This document shows, in pieces, positions 35,529 to 43,675 of a stretch of DNA of 64,000 nt. The DNA is from Cellulomonas sp. JH27-2 (GTDB taxonomy: Bacteria; Actinomycetota; Actinomycetes; Actinomycetales; Cellulomonadaceae), in NCBI RefSeq assembly GCF_014837175.1, contig NZ_JACYFR010000002.1:372001-436000 (forward strand). Reading direction: 5' to 3'. The notes under the pieces were generated by a model. The model was not told the DNA's origin. It saw only the letters and a program-made list of their open reading frames with translations, and made no database searches. Each line of letters opens with the position of its first letter. Within the stretch, counting starts at the first letter, position 1. Position numbers and translations under genes: made by a program.

Positions 35529-36563
35529 TCACCTGCCCGGGCGCAGGGGCGGGCTGGCGGTACCGGAGCGTCGGCCCATGCCGGCGACGACCTCGCGGAC
35601 GGCGTCGAGCGCGGACCAGCGCGGCCGGAAGCCGAGCTCCCGCTCGGCGCGCGTCGTGTCGAGGACGGGCGCCGCGAGGGCCATGTCGAGCCAGCCGGGG
35701 CCGGCCGCGACGGCTCGCGAGTGCCAGCCGGCCCAGACCGCGGTACGCACCAGGCCGGGCGAGACGTCGCGAACGCGTCCGCGGGAGACCAGCTCGGCGA
35801 CGTCCGTCCCGCGCAGCACCTGCGGGGCGGCCACGTTGAAGGCACCGCGCGCCTGGCGCACCACCGTCTCGCGGTAGGCGTCGGCGAGGTCGTCGGCGTG
35901 GATCGCCTGCAGGCGCAGGCCCTGCGGCCACGGCAGGACGGGCAGGCGGCCGTCCAGGAGAGAGCGCGGGACCAGCGGGCCCAGGAACAGTCGCCCGATC
36001 TCGCTGCCCGCCGCGCGCTGGAAGACGAGCGCGGGCCGTAGCCGCGCGATCGCCAGCTCCGGGTGGCGGGCCTCGGTCTCGTCGAGCAGGCGTTCGCAGG
36101 CGGCCTTGTCCACCGAGTAGGACGACGTGGACACGCCGTCGGTGGGCCAGCCCTCGGCACGGGCGACGTCGTCGGGAGCGGGGGAGTACGCACCCGCCGA
36201 GGAGGCGACCACGAGGTGCGGGACACCGGCCTGCACGACCGCGTCCACGACGCGACGGGTCCCGAGCACGTTCACCCGCGCCAGGCGGCGCCGGTCGTGG
36301 CTGGGTTGGATGGCCCAGGCCAGGTGGACCACGGCGTCCGCGCCCGCGACGATGGCGGCGAGCCGGTCGACCACCACCTCGTCGGGCTCGGACGACGCGA
36401 GGTCGCACGCCCGCCACTCGGCGACCGAGTACGGCCGCGGCGGCGTGGAGGTGGGGACACGGCGCGCGACGGCGACGACCGACGTGATGGTCTCGTCGTC
36501 CACGAACCGCCGCAGGACGCCGGTGCCCACGTTTCCGCTCGCCCCGATGACGACGACGCGCAC
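35529..36563 (-). CDS. NAD-dependent epimerase/dehydratase family protein
   Basis: Extended SDR, 344 residues. The Rossmann signature VVVIGASGNVGTGVLRRF is at residues 3-20, VVHLAWAIQPSHDRR near 85, and the active-site region VASSAGAYSP near 125 with SYSVDKAACERLL (Tyr-x3-Lys) near 155. Substrate unknown. Two GTG starts compete: GGAGG lies seven bases before GTG 36563 but only two before 36569, so 36563 is preferred. Confidence 0.85.
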   Translation of the reverse strand: MRVVVIGASGNVGTGVLRRFVDDETITSVVAVARRVPTSTPPRPYSVAEWRACDLASSEPDEVVVDRLAAIVAGADAVVHLAWAIQPSHDRRRLARVNVLGTRRVVDAVVQAGVPHLVVASSAGAYSPAPDDVARAEGWPTDGVSTSSYSVDKAACERLLDETEARHPELAIARLRPALVFQRAAGSEIGRLFLGPLVPRSLLDGRLPVLPWPQGLRLQAIHADDLADAYRETVVRQARGAFNVAAPQVLRGTDVAELVSRGRVRDVSPGLVRTAVWAGWHSRAVAAGPGWLDMALAAPVLDTTRAERELGFRPRWSALDAVREVVAGMGRRSGTASPPLRPGR

Positions 36564-36650
36564 GCTCACACCTCCGTCACGAGCGGCGTCGGCTGCGGGG
36601 CAGGCAGCCGGCCCGGTGGGCGGGCCCACGCCGCGGAGGGGCCCCCGGAC

Positions 36651-36920
36651 TCAGTGCTCACGCAGCGCCTTGACCAGCTCGGACCTGGACATCGACGAAC
36701 GTCCGTCGATACCGATCTCCGCTGCACGTCTGCGCAGGTCGGCGACCGTCCAGTCGTCGTACGAGCCGGCGCTCCCACCCTTGGCCGCCTCCTTCTTCTC
36801 GCCCCGCGCGGCGGCGGCGTTCGCGATGCGGGCGGACTTCTCCTTCGAGTTCCCCTCGTCGCGCAGGTCCTCGTAGAGCTTCTTGTCCTTGACGCTCGGT
36901 CCTGGGTCCCGTCCCGGCAT
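36651..36920 (-). CDS. DUF7218/Rho_N small protein
   Basis: 89 residues with two parts: an N-terminal basic segment SVKDKKLYEDLRDEGNSKEK continuing SARIANAAAARG (the DUF7218-type motif), and a C-terminal SAP/Rho_N-like helix pair (WTVADLRRRAAEIGIDGRSS and SRSELVKALREH) that may bind nucleic acid. GGAGGGAC precedes the ATG at 36920. Function unknown; such proteins are often listed as Rho termination factor-like, but this is far too short to be Rho. Confidence 0.78.
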   Translation of the reverse strand: MPGRDPGPSVKDKKLYEDLRDEGNSKEKSARIANAAAARGEKKEAAKGGSAGSYDDWTVADLRRRAAEIGIDGRSSMSRSELVKALREH

Positions 36921-37212
36921 GGTGTCCCTCCTTCGCGCACGGGCCGCCTGATCGACCCACGCCACCACCGTGCCGCGGGCCGCGCGGTTCGGCACGTCGA
37001 ACCGGCGCCGGTCCGGATGCGCCGGTGACCCCGTGTGTGCGCGATGGGCGGTGCGGCGTCATGGTCGAACCGTTCTCCCGGCGCTCTGCACCGGCACGTC
37101 GGAGCGCGCTCGAGATGCGGGCTCGGGGTGGGGATGCCCACGATGGACCGCTGTTCCGCCCGGGCCTCCAGCAGGTCCCTCGGGCAGCGACACCCCCATG
37201 AGAGGAAGCACC

Positions 37213-38355
37213 ATGCGAGCAGTCGTCTACCGCGGGCCGTTCGACGTCGAGGTCACGGACGTCCCGGACGCGCGGATCGAGGAGCCGACCGACGCGGTCG
37301 TCCGCATCACCACCACCAACATCTGCGGCTCGGACCTGCACATGTTCGAGGGCCGCACGAGCGTCGAGGGTGGGACGGTCCTGGGCCACGAGAACATGGG
37401 CGTCGTCGAGGAGGTGGGTCCGGCGGTCACGCGCATCAAGGTCGGCGACCGCGTGAGCGTGCCCTTCAACATCGCCTGCGGCACGTGCCGCAACTGCCTG
37501 CAGGGCTGGACCTCGTTCTGCACCCGCACCAACCCGACCGAGGGCGTCGACGGTGCCGCCTACGGTTACGCCAACATGGGCCCGTACGCCGGCGGCCAGG
37601 CCGAGTATCTGCGCGTGCCGTTCGCGGACGTGAACCTGCTCGAGCTGCCGGCCGGCGACGAGCACGAGAACGACTTCACGATGCTGTCCGACATCTTCCC
37701 GACCGGCTGGCACGGCACCGTGCTCGCCGGGCAGAAGCCGGGGGACGACGTCGTCGTGTTCGGTGCCGGCCCGGTGGGACTCATGGCCGCCCACAGCGCC
37801 ATGATCCGCGGGGCGGCCCGGGTGTTCGTCGTCGACAAGGAGCCGGACCGGCTCGCGCTCGCCGAGAAGATCGGGGCGGTGGCCGTGGACTTCTCCGCCG
37901 GCGACCCCGTCGAGCAGCTCGTGGACGCCACGCAGGGACGTGGCGTCGACTGCGGCGTCGAAGCGGTGGGCTACCAGGCGCACGACCCGTCGGGCGACGA
38001 GCACCCGGAGCTCGTCCTGGACAACCTGGTCCAGGCGGTGCGCACGACGGGTGGCATCGGTGTCGTGGGCGTGTACATGCCCGAGGACCCGGGCGCGGCG
38101 ACCGAGGGCGCCAAGGAGGGCCGGATCGCCTTCGACTACGGCACATTCTTCACCAAGGGCCAGCACATGGGGACGGGCCAGGCCCCGGTCATGCGGTACA
38201 ACCGCCAGCTGCGCGACCTGATCGTCGCCGGTCGGGCCACCCCGTCGTTCATCGTCTCCCACGAGCTGCCGCTCGACGAGGCGGCCAGCGGCTACGAGCA
38301 CTTCGACAAGCGTGAGGACGGCTGGACCAAGGTCCTCCTGCGCCCCGGCGCCTGA
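37213..38355 (+). CDS. fdhA: Glutathione-independent formaldehyde dehydrogenase (zinc MDR)
   Basis: Medium-chain zinc alcohol dehydrogenase, 380 residues, of the FdhA group that oxidises formaldehyde or other aldehydes with NAD+ without glutathione. Catalytic zinc ligands: Cys in TTTNICGSDLHMFEGRTS near residue 37 and His-Glu in VLGHENMGVVEEVG near 60. The structural zinc loop is truncated relative to ADH (CGTCRNCLQGWTSFC near 96). Rossmann: VVVFGAGPVGLMAAHSAM near 175. AGAGGAAG precedes the ATG. The long C-terminal domain with the HMGTGQAPVMRYNRQL segment matches FdhA-type enzymes. Aldehyde substrate inferred from the family. Confidence 0.87.
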   Translation: MRAVVYRGPFDVEVTDVPDARIEEPTDAVVRITTTNICGSDLHMFEGRTSVEGGTVLGHENMGVVEEVGPAVTRIKVGDRVSVPFNIACGTCRNCLQGWTSFCTRTNPTEGVDGAAYGYANMGPYAGGQAEYLRVPFADVNLLELPAGDEHENDFTMLSDIFPTGWHGTVLAGQKPGDDVVVFGAGPVGLMAAHSAMIRGAARVFVVDKEPDRLALAEKIGAVAVDFSAGDPVEQLVDATQGRGVDCGVEAVGYQAHDPSGDEHPELVLDNLVQAVRTTGGIGVVGVYMPEDPGAATEGAKEGRIAFDYGTFFTKGQHMGTGQAPVMRYNRQLRDLIVAGRATPSFIVSHELPLDEAASGYEHFDKREDGWTKVLLRPGA

Positions 38356-38367
38356 CCTGACCCGCGC

Positions 38368-38401
38368 CCCGGCGGGCGTCGCACACGCGACGCCCGCCGG
38401 G
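38368..38401. terminator. Perfect 15-bp bidirectional hairpin
   Basis: 15-bp stem (38368-38382 with 38387-38401) and a 4-base ACAC loop, placed between the convergent ends of the formaldehyde dehydrogenase (38355) and 5'-nucleotidase (38408) genes. No U-tract on either strand, but the stem is strong and symmetric, so it can serve both. Confidence 0.85.
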
Positions 38402-38407
38402 CCGGTG

Positions 38408-40279
38408 CTACGGGGTGATGGTCAGCGGGGTGGTGCCCGCCGTCAGCCGCCAGTCAGGGTTGGTCGACGAGAACAGGGCCGGGTCGACGACCTGGTGGGC
38501 GCTGACCCAGTCGATGAGCAGCTGGCGGATCTCCAGCTGCCGGTTGTAGACGACCGGGGCACCGGCGACGCCGGGGAAGTTGCCGCCTCCGGACTGCCGG
38601 TAGTTGTTGATCGCGACGACGAACTCCTGGTCGGCGGCCACCGGGGTGCCACCGTACGACAGGCCGGTGATCCGGCTCCCCACGGGCTTGGTGAGGTCGA
38701 TGTCGTAGGTCAGCGGCTGGTCGAGCCCGCCCATGACGTCGTAGTTGTAGTCAGGCGTACCGGTGGGGGCCGTGGGCGTGACCGCGTTGGTGACCTGGTC
38801 CGCGGCGTACGTGCCCGGTCCCGTGACGGGCTTGAAGTACTCCGCCGACTTCTCGAGGTAGGCCTTGACCTGCGCACCGGTCAGCTTGATGCCCAGCAGC
38901 GTGTTGTCGTAGATGTACAGCCCGGCGACGTCCCGCACGGAGATGTCACCGGCGGGGATCGCCGCGTCCTTGTTGAACGGCGCCGCGATCGACAGCACGG
39001 GGAGGTCGGCGTCGGACCCGGTCAGGCCGGCCTTCACCGCGTCCGCCTGGACGTAGTTGATGAAGTCGAGCGCGGCGGTGTCCTCGTACCGGGCAGGCGC
39101 CGCGGACATCGCCTCGGTGGCCGTCCCGATCACGCCGTTGACGTACGTGACCACCTTCTCCTGGTCCTTGGCCAGCATCTTCACGATCTTCGGGTCCTCA
39201 GGCACCGCGTTGCTGTTGCGCACCGTCGAGTCGACCGAGCTCACGGTCCAGTGACCCCGTGCGAAGGTCAGGTCGAAGTCGAAGACCGTCAGACGCTCCC
39301 CCCACTTGAGCGGTTCGGACAGCACCACGGGCTTCCCCGTGACCTCGTTGGTGACGACGCGCTTCGCGATCTCCTGGTGCGCGTGCCCCACCAGGATCGC
39401 GTCGATCCCCGGCACCTGCTGTGCCACCAGGGTGGCGGCGTTCTCGGGGAACGGCAGCGTGTCGCCGTACGACGACGAGGTGTCCGCACCCGAGTGGGCC
39501 GCCACCAGGACGACGTCGGCGCCGGCCTTCTTCATCTGGGGAACGTACTTCTTGGCCTGCTCGACGAGCCCGCCGAAGCTCATCTTGCCCTCGACGTTGG
39601 CCTTGTCCCAGATGGCGATGCCGGGGTTGGTCAGGCCGAGGATGCCGACGCGGACCGGCTTGCCGTTCTTCGGGTGGACCGTCTTGATGACGAAGGGCTC
39701 GAAGGCCGGCTTGCCGGTGGTGTCGTTGATCGCGTTGGCGGCCAGCAGGGGGAAGTCGAGCTGCTTCTCGAACGTGCGCAGGTAGGGGATGCCGTAGTTG
39801 AACTCGTGGTTGCCGACCGCTGCGGCGTCGTAGCCGATCGCGTTCATGGCAGCGGCCATCGGGTGGATCGTCGTCCTCGAGATCGGCTGGACCTTGGCGA
39901 AGTAGTACGCGAGAGAGGTGCCCTGAATGGTGTCACCGGCGTCGACGAGCAGGGTGTTGCGGGCGCCCTTCTCCGCGCGGACCTGGTTCACGAGCGTCGA
40001 GACCTTCGCCAGGCCGACGTCGTTGTGCGCGCTGTCGTCGTACTCCGCGTTCTTGAAGTAGTCCCAGTTGAGGGCGCTGCCGTGCAGGTCCGTGGTGCCC
40101 ATCACCGTCAGGTGGTAGTCCTTCGTCGAGCCGTGGCTCTGCTCGTGCCCGTGGCCCGGCCCGTGCTCCTTGCCGTGCGCGCTGGCCGTGGCCGGCATCG
40201 CGAGACCGGCCAGCAGCGCCGTCGCCGCCATCGCCGTCAGTCCAGCGGCCGCCTTGCCGCGTCGGAACGTCGTCCCCAT
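38408..40279 (-). CDS. Secreted 5'-nucleotidase / 2',3'-cyclic phosphodiesterase
   Basis: Extracytoplasmic phosphoesterase of 623 residues that probably scavenges phosphate and nucleoside. A Sec signal peptide (FRRGKAAAGLTAMAATALL, cleavage near TASA-HG) is followed by a His-rich stretch near residue 35. Metallophosphatase motifs: TVMGTTDLHG near 60, TLLVDAGDTIQGTS, AVGNHEFNYG near 135, and VGHAHQEIAKR near 285. The 5'-nucleotidase C-terminal domain starts near 350 and contains VVAINNYRQSGGGNFPG. AGGAGG eight bases before the ATG decides the start. Confidence 0.93.
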   Translation of the reverse strand: MGTTFRRGKAAAGLTAMAATALLAGLAMPATASAHGKEHGPGHGHEQSHGSTKDYHLTVMGTTDLHGSALNWDYFKNAEYDDSAHNDVGLAKVSTLVNQVRAEKGARNTLLVDAGDTIQGTSLAYYFAKVQPISRTTIHPMAAAMNAIGYDAAAVGNHEFNYGIPYLRTFEKQLDFPLLAANAINDTTGKPAFEPFVIKTVHPKNGKPVRVGILGLTNPGIAIWDKANVEGKMSFGGLVEQAKKYVPQMKKAGADVVLVAAHSGADTSSSYGDTLPFPENAATLVAQQVPGIDAILVGHAHQEIAKRVVTNEVTGKPVVLSEPLKWGERLTVFDFDLTFARGHWTVSSVDSTVRNSNAVPEDPKIVKMLAKDQEKVVTYVNGVIGTATEAMSAAPARYEDTAALDFINYVQADAVKAGLTGSDADLPVLSIAAPFNKDAAIPAGDISVRDVAGLYIYDNTLLGIKLTGAQVKAYLEKSAEYFKPVTGPGTYAADQVTNAVTPTAPTGTPDYNYDVMGGLDQPLTYDIDLTKPVGSRITGLSYGGTPVAADQEFVVAINNYRQSGGGNFPGVAGAPVVYNRQLEIRQLLIDWVSAHQVVDPALFSSTNPDWRLTAGTTPLTITP

Positions 40280-40402
40280 GTCGAGGTCCTCCTGTGTTGT
40301 CGCAGATGCACCGGATTGCGGTGCATCGGGCAACCTAACCTTCGCGTGTGACACGGGCATGGCGAACGGGTGACGGGACGACGACGCCAGGGCGCGCTCT
40401 CG

Positions 40403-41383
40403 TCACCACCAACCCTGGCGGCGTGCCCACCACAGCAGCAGCCCGGACATGGCCAGCATCACCGCGAGGGACACGGCCAAGGGCGCCCCGACGGTGTTCT
40501 GGTTGACGATGAGGTTCATGCCCAGGATCGATGCGAGTGCCGTGATCGGCAGGGTCACGACGGCGATGACGGCGAGCCGCTCGGCCGCGATCGTCATCTT
40601 GGTGTCGGTGCGGGTGCGGTAGAACTCGATGACGCCCTGCAGGTACTCCTTCTCCTCGCCGGCCAGCCCCGCGATGCGTTCGAACTGGTCGACGAGGTCG
40701 ACGAGCAGGTGACGGCTCTCGTCAGGCACGGCACCCGGCAGCGAGACGACGCGTCGGTAGATCTCCGCCGTCTGCGCAGCGATCGTGCGCACCGACAGCA
40801 GCCCGTGCCGCGTGCGGAACATCGTGTCCAGGAACTTCTCGGGGTCGTCGTAGGAGTCCGCGGTGACCTTGCGCTCGAGCTCCCAGACGTCGTTGGTGAG
40901 CTCCTCGACGAAGCGTTCCATGCGTCGGGTGATGGCGGAGACGATGGCGTGCGAGATGTCGAACGGCGTGCGCGGCCGCAAGCGCCCGGCGCGGATGCGC
41001 TCCAGGACCGCGCGCGTGTCCTGCTCCGCGACGTCGGTGGTGACCGCCTCGTTGTACGGGCCGTGCACCGTGACCAGGTAGTCGGGTCCGACGAACCGGT
41101 CGAGCTCGACGTGGTGGATGTGCCCGGCGGCGCCACGCTCCGGGGCGTGCAGCACCAGGAACAGCACGTCGGGGTAGGAGTGCACCTTGGGCAGACGGTT
41201 GCGCACGGCGCAGTCGTGGACGGCCATGGGGTGCAGGCCCAGGACGCGCGTCAGCACGTCCGCCGCCTCGTCGTCCCAGCGCGGGACATCCACCCAGACG
41301 ATGCCGTCGCCCGCCAGCAACGTCGCGAGCTCGTCGGACGTGTGCTCGGTGACGCCTGCCGGGGTCACCAGATGGATCTGCAT
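40403..41383 (-). CDS. corA: CorA-family Mg2+/Co2+ transporter
   Basis: 326 residues. A large soluble N-terminal alpha/beta domain precedes the long stalk helix (LLSVRTIAAQTAEIYRRVVS), and two C-terminal transmembrane helices span about residues 265-320. The selectivity motif is intact: ILGMNLIVNQNTVG (GMN). GGAGGTAC lies just before the ATG. The gene runs away from the GH64 gene with 168 bp between. Confidence 0.92.
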   Translation of the reverse strand: MQIHLVTPAGVTEHTSDELATLLAGDGIVWVDVPRWDDEAADVLTRVLGLHPMAVHDCAVRNRLPKVHSYPDVLFLVLHAPERGAAGHIHHVELDRFVGPDYLVTVHGPYNEAVTTDVAEQDTRAVLERIRAGRLRPRTPFDISHAIVSAITRRMERFVEELTNDVWELERKVTADSYDDPEKFLDTMFRTRHGLLSVRTIAAQTAEIYRRVVSLPGAVPDESRHLLVDLVDQFERIAGLAGEEKEYLQGVIEFYRTRTDTKMTIAAERLAVIAVVTLPITALASILGMNLIVNQNTVGAPLAVSLAVMLAMSGLLLWWARRQGWW

Positions 41384-41551
41384 CGAGTACCTCCGGCGCC
41401 ATCATGGCGTCCCGAGGCCGCCGGCGCAGCCGTTGCGGTGTGCCGCGGTCGACGACGCCGTGCGCTCACGGCGTGCACCGGGCGCGGCGTGCTCGCCGTC
41501 CGGGCGGCCCGCGCAGGACGGGCCGGCCGGGCGGCGGGCGTCGGGCCTCGG

Positions 41552-41930
41552 TCAGGTGTGGAGCGTCCAGCGCTGGGCGGCACTGCCGTTGCAGTCCCAG
41601 ATCTGTACGCGCGTGCCGCGCGTCGACGAGCCCGACGGGTTGTCCAGGCACTGACCCGACTGCGGGTTGAAGAACGTGCCATCAGCCCGGGAGATGAAGA
41701 CCTGGCTGCCGGTGCTGTTGCAGTCCCACAGCTGCAGCTTGGTGCCGTCGGTCGTGGCGCCGCCCGGGATGTCGAGGCACTTGCCCTGCACCCGGAGCGT
41801 GGAACCGGCGGCCACGTACGTCCACTTCTGCGCGACGGACCCGTTGCAGTCCCAGATCTGCACCTCGTTGCCGTTGCTGGTGCTGGCGGCGTTGTTGTCG
41901 AGGCACAGACCCGTCGACGAGGTGATCGAG
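41552..41930 (-). repeat. CBM13-encoding segment, copy 1
   Basis: C-terminal CBM13 of the GH64 gene. It closely matches the CBM13 of the GH16 gene at about 43294-43675, in the same orientation; shared peptides include VQIWDCNGSVAQKW versus VQIWDCNASVAQKW and VQGKCLDIPGGAT in both. Confidence 0.8.
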
Positions 41931-43162
41931 CCGGCGGTCGCGGTGCCGCCCGTCGACCCACCGCCCGTCCCACCGCCGGTGAAGGGCTCGATCACGAGGC
42001 CGGCGGACGTGGGGGAGCCGTCGTTGACCAGGGACTCGAAGTTGCCCACGTCGTCGAACGCGAACGCGTAGGCCTTCCCGTCGGCCTGGTTGGCGTGCAC
42101 GATCCGGGCGTACTGGTTGGTGGGACTGGACTTGTAGAACGCCGACGCGTCGGTGCTGGGCTGGTTGTCGACCGTGCCGAGCGTGCCGCGGTTGAGGGCG
42201 GCGCACAGGGTGCGGGCGATCGGCCCGACGACCTGGTCGTTGGGCGCCTGGAGCGCGCCGTCGCAGCCCCACACGTCGGCGCTGCTGGGTCGGTTGAACG
42301 AGGCGACCTGGGCGCCCGACCCGTTCGTGAAGGTCATGACCGTGCCCGACGTGCGGCCGAAGTACTTGGTGCCCGGCTGGTCCGCGAACGGCACGACCGT
42401 GAGGGTCTTCGACGCGTACGCCGACCAGGCCGAGGCGATGTACGGGTCCAGGTACGTGGTGCTGAAGAGCCCCGCGCCGGCCGCCTTGCCCGGCGCGAGG
42501 ACGCGCAGGACGGTGCCGTCCGAGCGCTTGACCACGGTGTTCGCCCAACCCGACTGCGCGGAGATCTGGCTGATGACGTTGTCGCGCCCGTTGGCGACCA
42601 GGTCGCCGGTGCGGTGCGTGCCGCCGCTGCCCGTGACGGTGACGGCGTGCGGGACGGCGAACATGTCGACCTGCGAGCTGTTCAGCCACAGCCCGGCGTC
42701 GTTGTAGGTGAACTCGCTCCAGTCGAACAGGATGTCGTGGTTCGGGTCCCCGCTCGCCCACGGGGCAGGCTGGACGAGCCCGTCGGGCGTCAGGAAGAAC
42801 TTGAGCTTCTGACCCAGAGAGAAGTAGATGCGCCCGCTGATGCCGCGCGGCACCTGGATCGTCGTGCTGCTGCCGTTGCCGGGACCGCCGATCGCCACGT
42901 CGGGTGCCGCGGACGGCGGGTTCGATCCCGCGGGCCAGGCGGTGAACGTCCCGCCCGCGTTCACGTAGCCGAGCCGGCCCGTGCTCAGGTTCGTGCCGAG
43001 CACGTACACGTAGACGGCGTCGCCGCGGCCGCTGGAGTTCGTGATGGTGAACGGCAACCGGTCCGGGCCGGCCGCCTGCACGGCGGGTGCGGCGATCACC
43101 GCGGTCGTCAGGCCGATCGCGAGCGCGCTGAGCGCGCCGAGCACTCGTCTTCTGGTCCTCAT
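41552..43162 (-). CDS. Secreted GH64 endo-1,3-beta-glucanase with CBM13
   Basis: 536 residues. Signal peptide at residues 1-30 (RRVLGALSALAIGLTTAVI, then AAPAVQA). The GH64 beta-barrel/thaumatin-like domain (about 32-385) holds the catalytic Glu in FDWSEFTYNDAGLW and the Asp in LNSSQVDMF, 16 residues apart as in Streptomyces laminaripentaose-producing enzyme. A Gly/Ser/Thr linker leads to a C-terminal CBM13 (ricin-type) module with LCLDNNAASTSNGNEVQIWD and repeats. It should cut beta-1,3-glucan (laminarin, curdlan, fungal wall) outside the cell. AAGGA precedes the ATG. Confidence 0.93.
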   Translation of the reverse strand: MRTRRRVLGALSALAIGLTTAVIAAPAVQAAGPDRLPFTITNSSGRGDAVYVYVLGTNLSTGRLGYVNAGGTFTAWPAGSNPPSAAPDVAIGGPGNGSSTTIQVPRGISGRIYFSLGQKLKFFLTPDGLVQPAPWASGDPNHDILFDWSEFTYNDAGLWLNSSQVDMFAVPHAVTVTGSGGTHRTGDLVANGRDNVISQISAQSGWANTVVKRSDGTVLRVLAPGKAAGAGLFSTTYLDPYIASAWSAYASKTLTVVPFADQPGTKYFGRTSGTVMTFTNGSGAQVASFNRPSSADVWGCDGALQAPNDQVVGPIARTLCAALNRGTLGTVDNQPSTDASAFYKSSPTNQYARIVHANQADGKAYAFAFDDVGNFESLVNDGSPTSAGLVIEPFTGGGTGGGSTGGTATAGSITSSTGLCLDNNAASTSNGNEVQIWDCNGSVAQKWTYVAAGSTLRVQGKCLDIPGGATTDGTKLQLWDCNSTGSQVFISRADGTFFNPQSGQCLDNPSGSSTRGTRVQIWDCNGSAAQRWTLHT

Positions 43163-43195
43163 TGACCAATCCTTCGTGTTCGTCGGTGTCGTGCT

Positions 43196-43219
43196 CCCCG
43201 CCGGGTGGACCCGGCGGGG
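43196..43219 (-). other. Intercistronic hairpin between GH16 and GH64
   Basis: Perfect 10-bp stem (CCCCGCCGGG/CCCGGCGGGG) with a 4-base loop. It is 75 bases beyond the GH16 stop and about 34 bases before the GH64 start. The gap after it is too short for a full promoter and leader, so it may be a partial terminator or a stabilising stem in a two-gene message. Confidence 0.55.
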
Positions 43220-43293
43220 TGGTGTCGCGGCCGGCCCGGCGGGCCCTCGCGACGACCGGGCGCGACGAGGCGCCGCGCCCGGCCAGGTCGGGC

Positions 43294-43675
43294 TCAGGAG
43301 TGCAGCGTCCAGCGCTGGGGGGACTGGCCGTTGCAGGTCCAGATCTGCACCTGGGTCCCGCGGGTGGTCGACCCGGCCGGGTCGTCGAGGCACTTGTCGG
43401 CCTGCGGGTTGTAGTACGAGCCGTCGGCGCGCGGGATCCACACCTGCGCGGCCGTGTTGTTGCAGTCCCAGATCTGCAGCTTGGTGCCGTTGGCCGTCGC
43501 GCCACCGGGGATGTCGAGGCACTTGCCCTGGACGTGCAGCGTGGTCCCGGCCTGCACGAACGTCCACTTCTGCGCCACCGAGGCGTTGCAGTCCCAGATC
43601 TGCACCTTGTTGCCGTTGCTCGCGTTGGCAGCGTTGTTGTCCAGGCACAGCCCGTTGGCGTTGGTGATCGATCCG
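43294..43675 (-). repeat. CBM13-encoding segment, copy 2
   Basis: Second copy of the module described at 41552-41930, fused to the GH16 domain. The two share the same fold repeats and many codons, as expected of a duplicated or gene-converted module. Confidence 0.8.
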
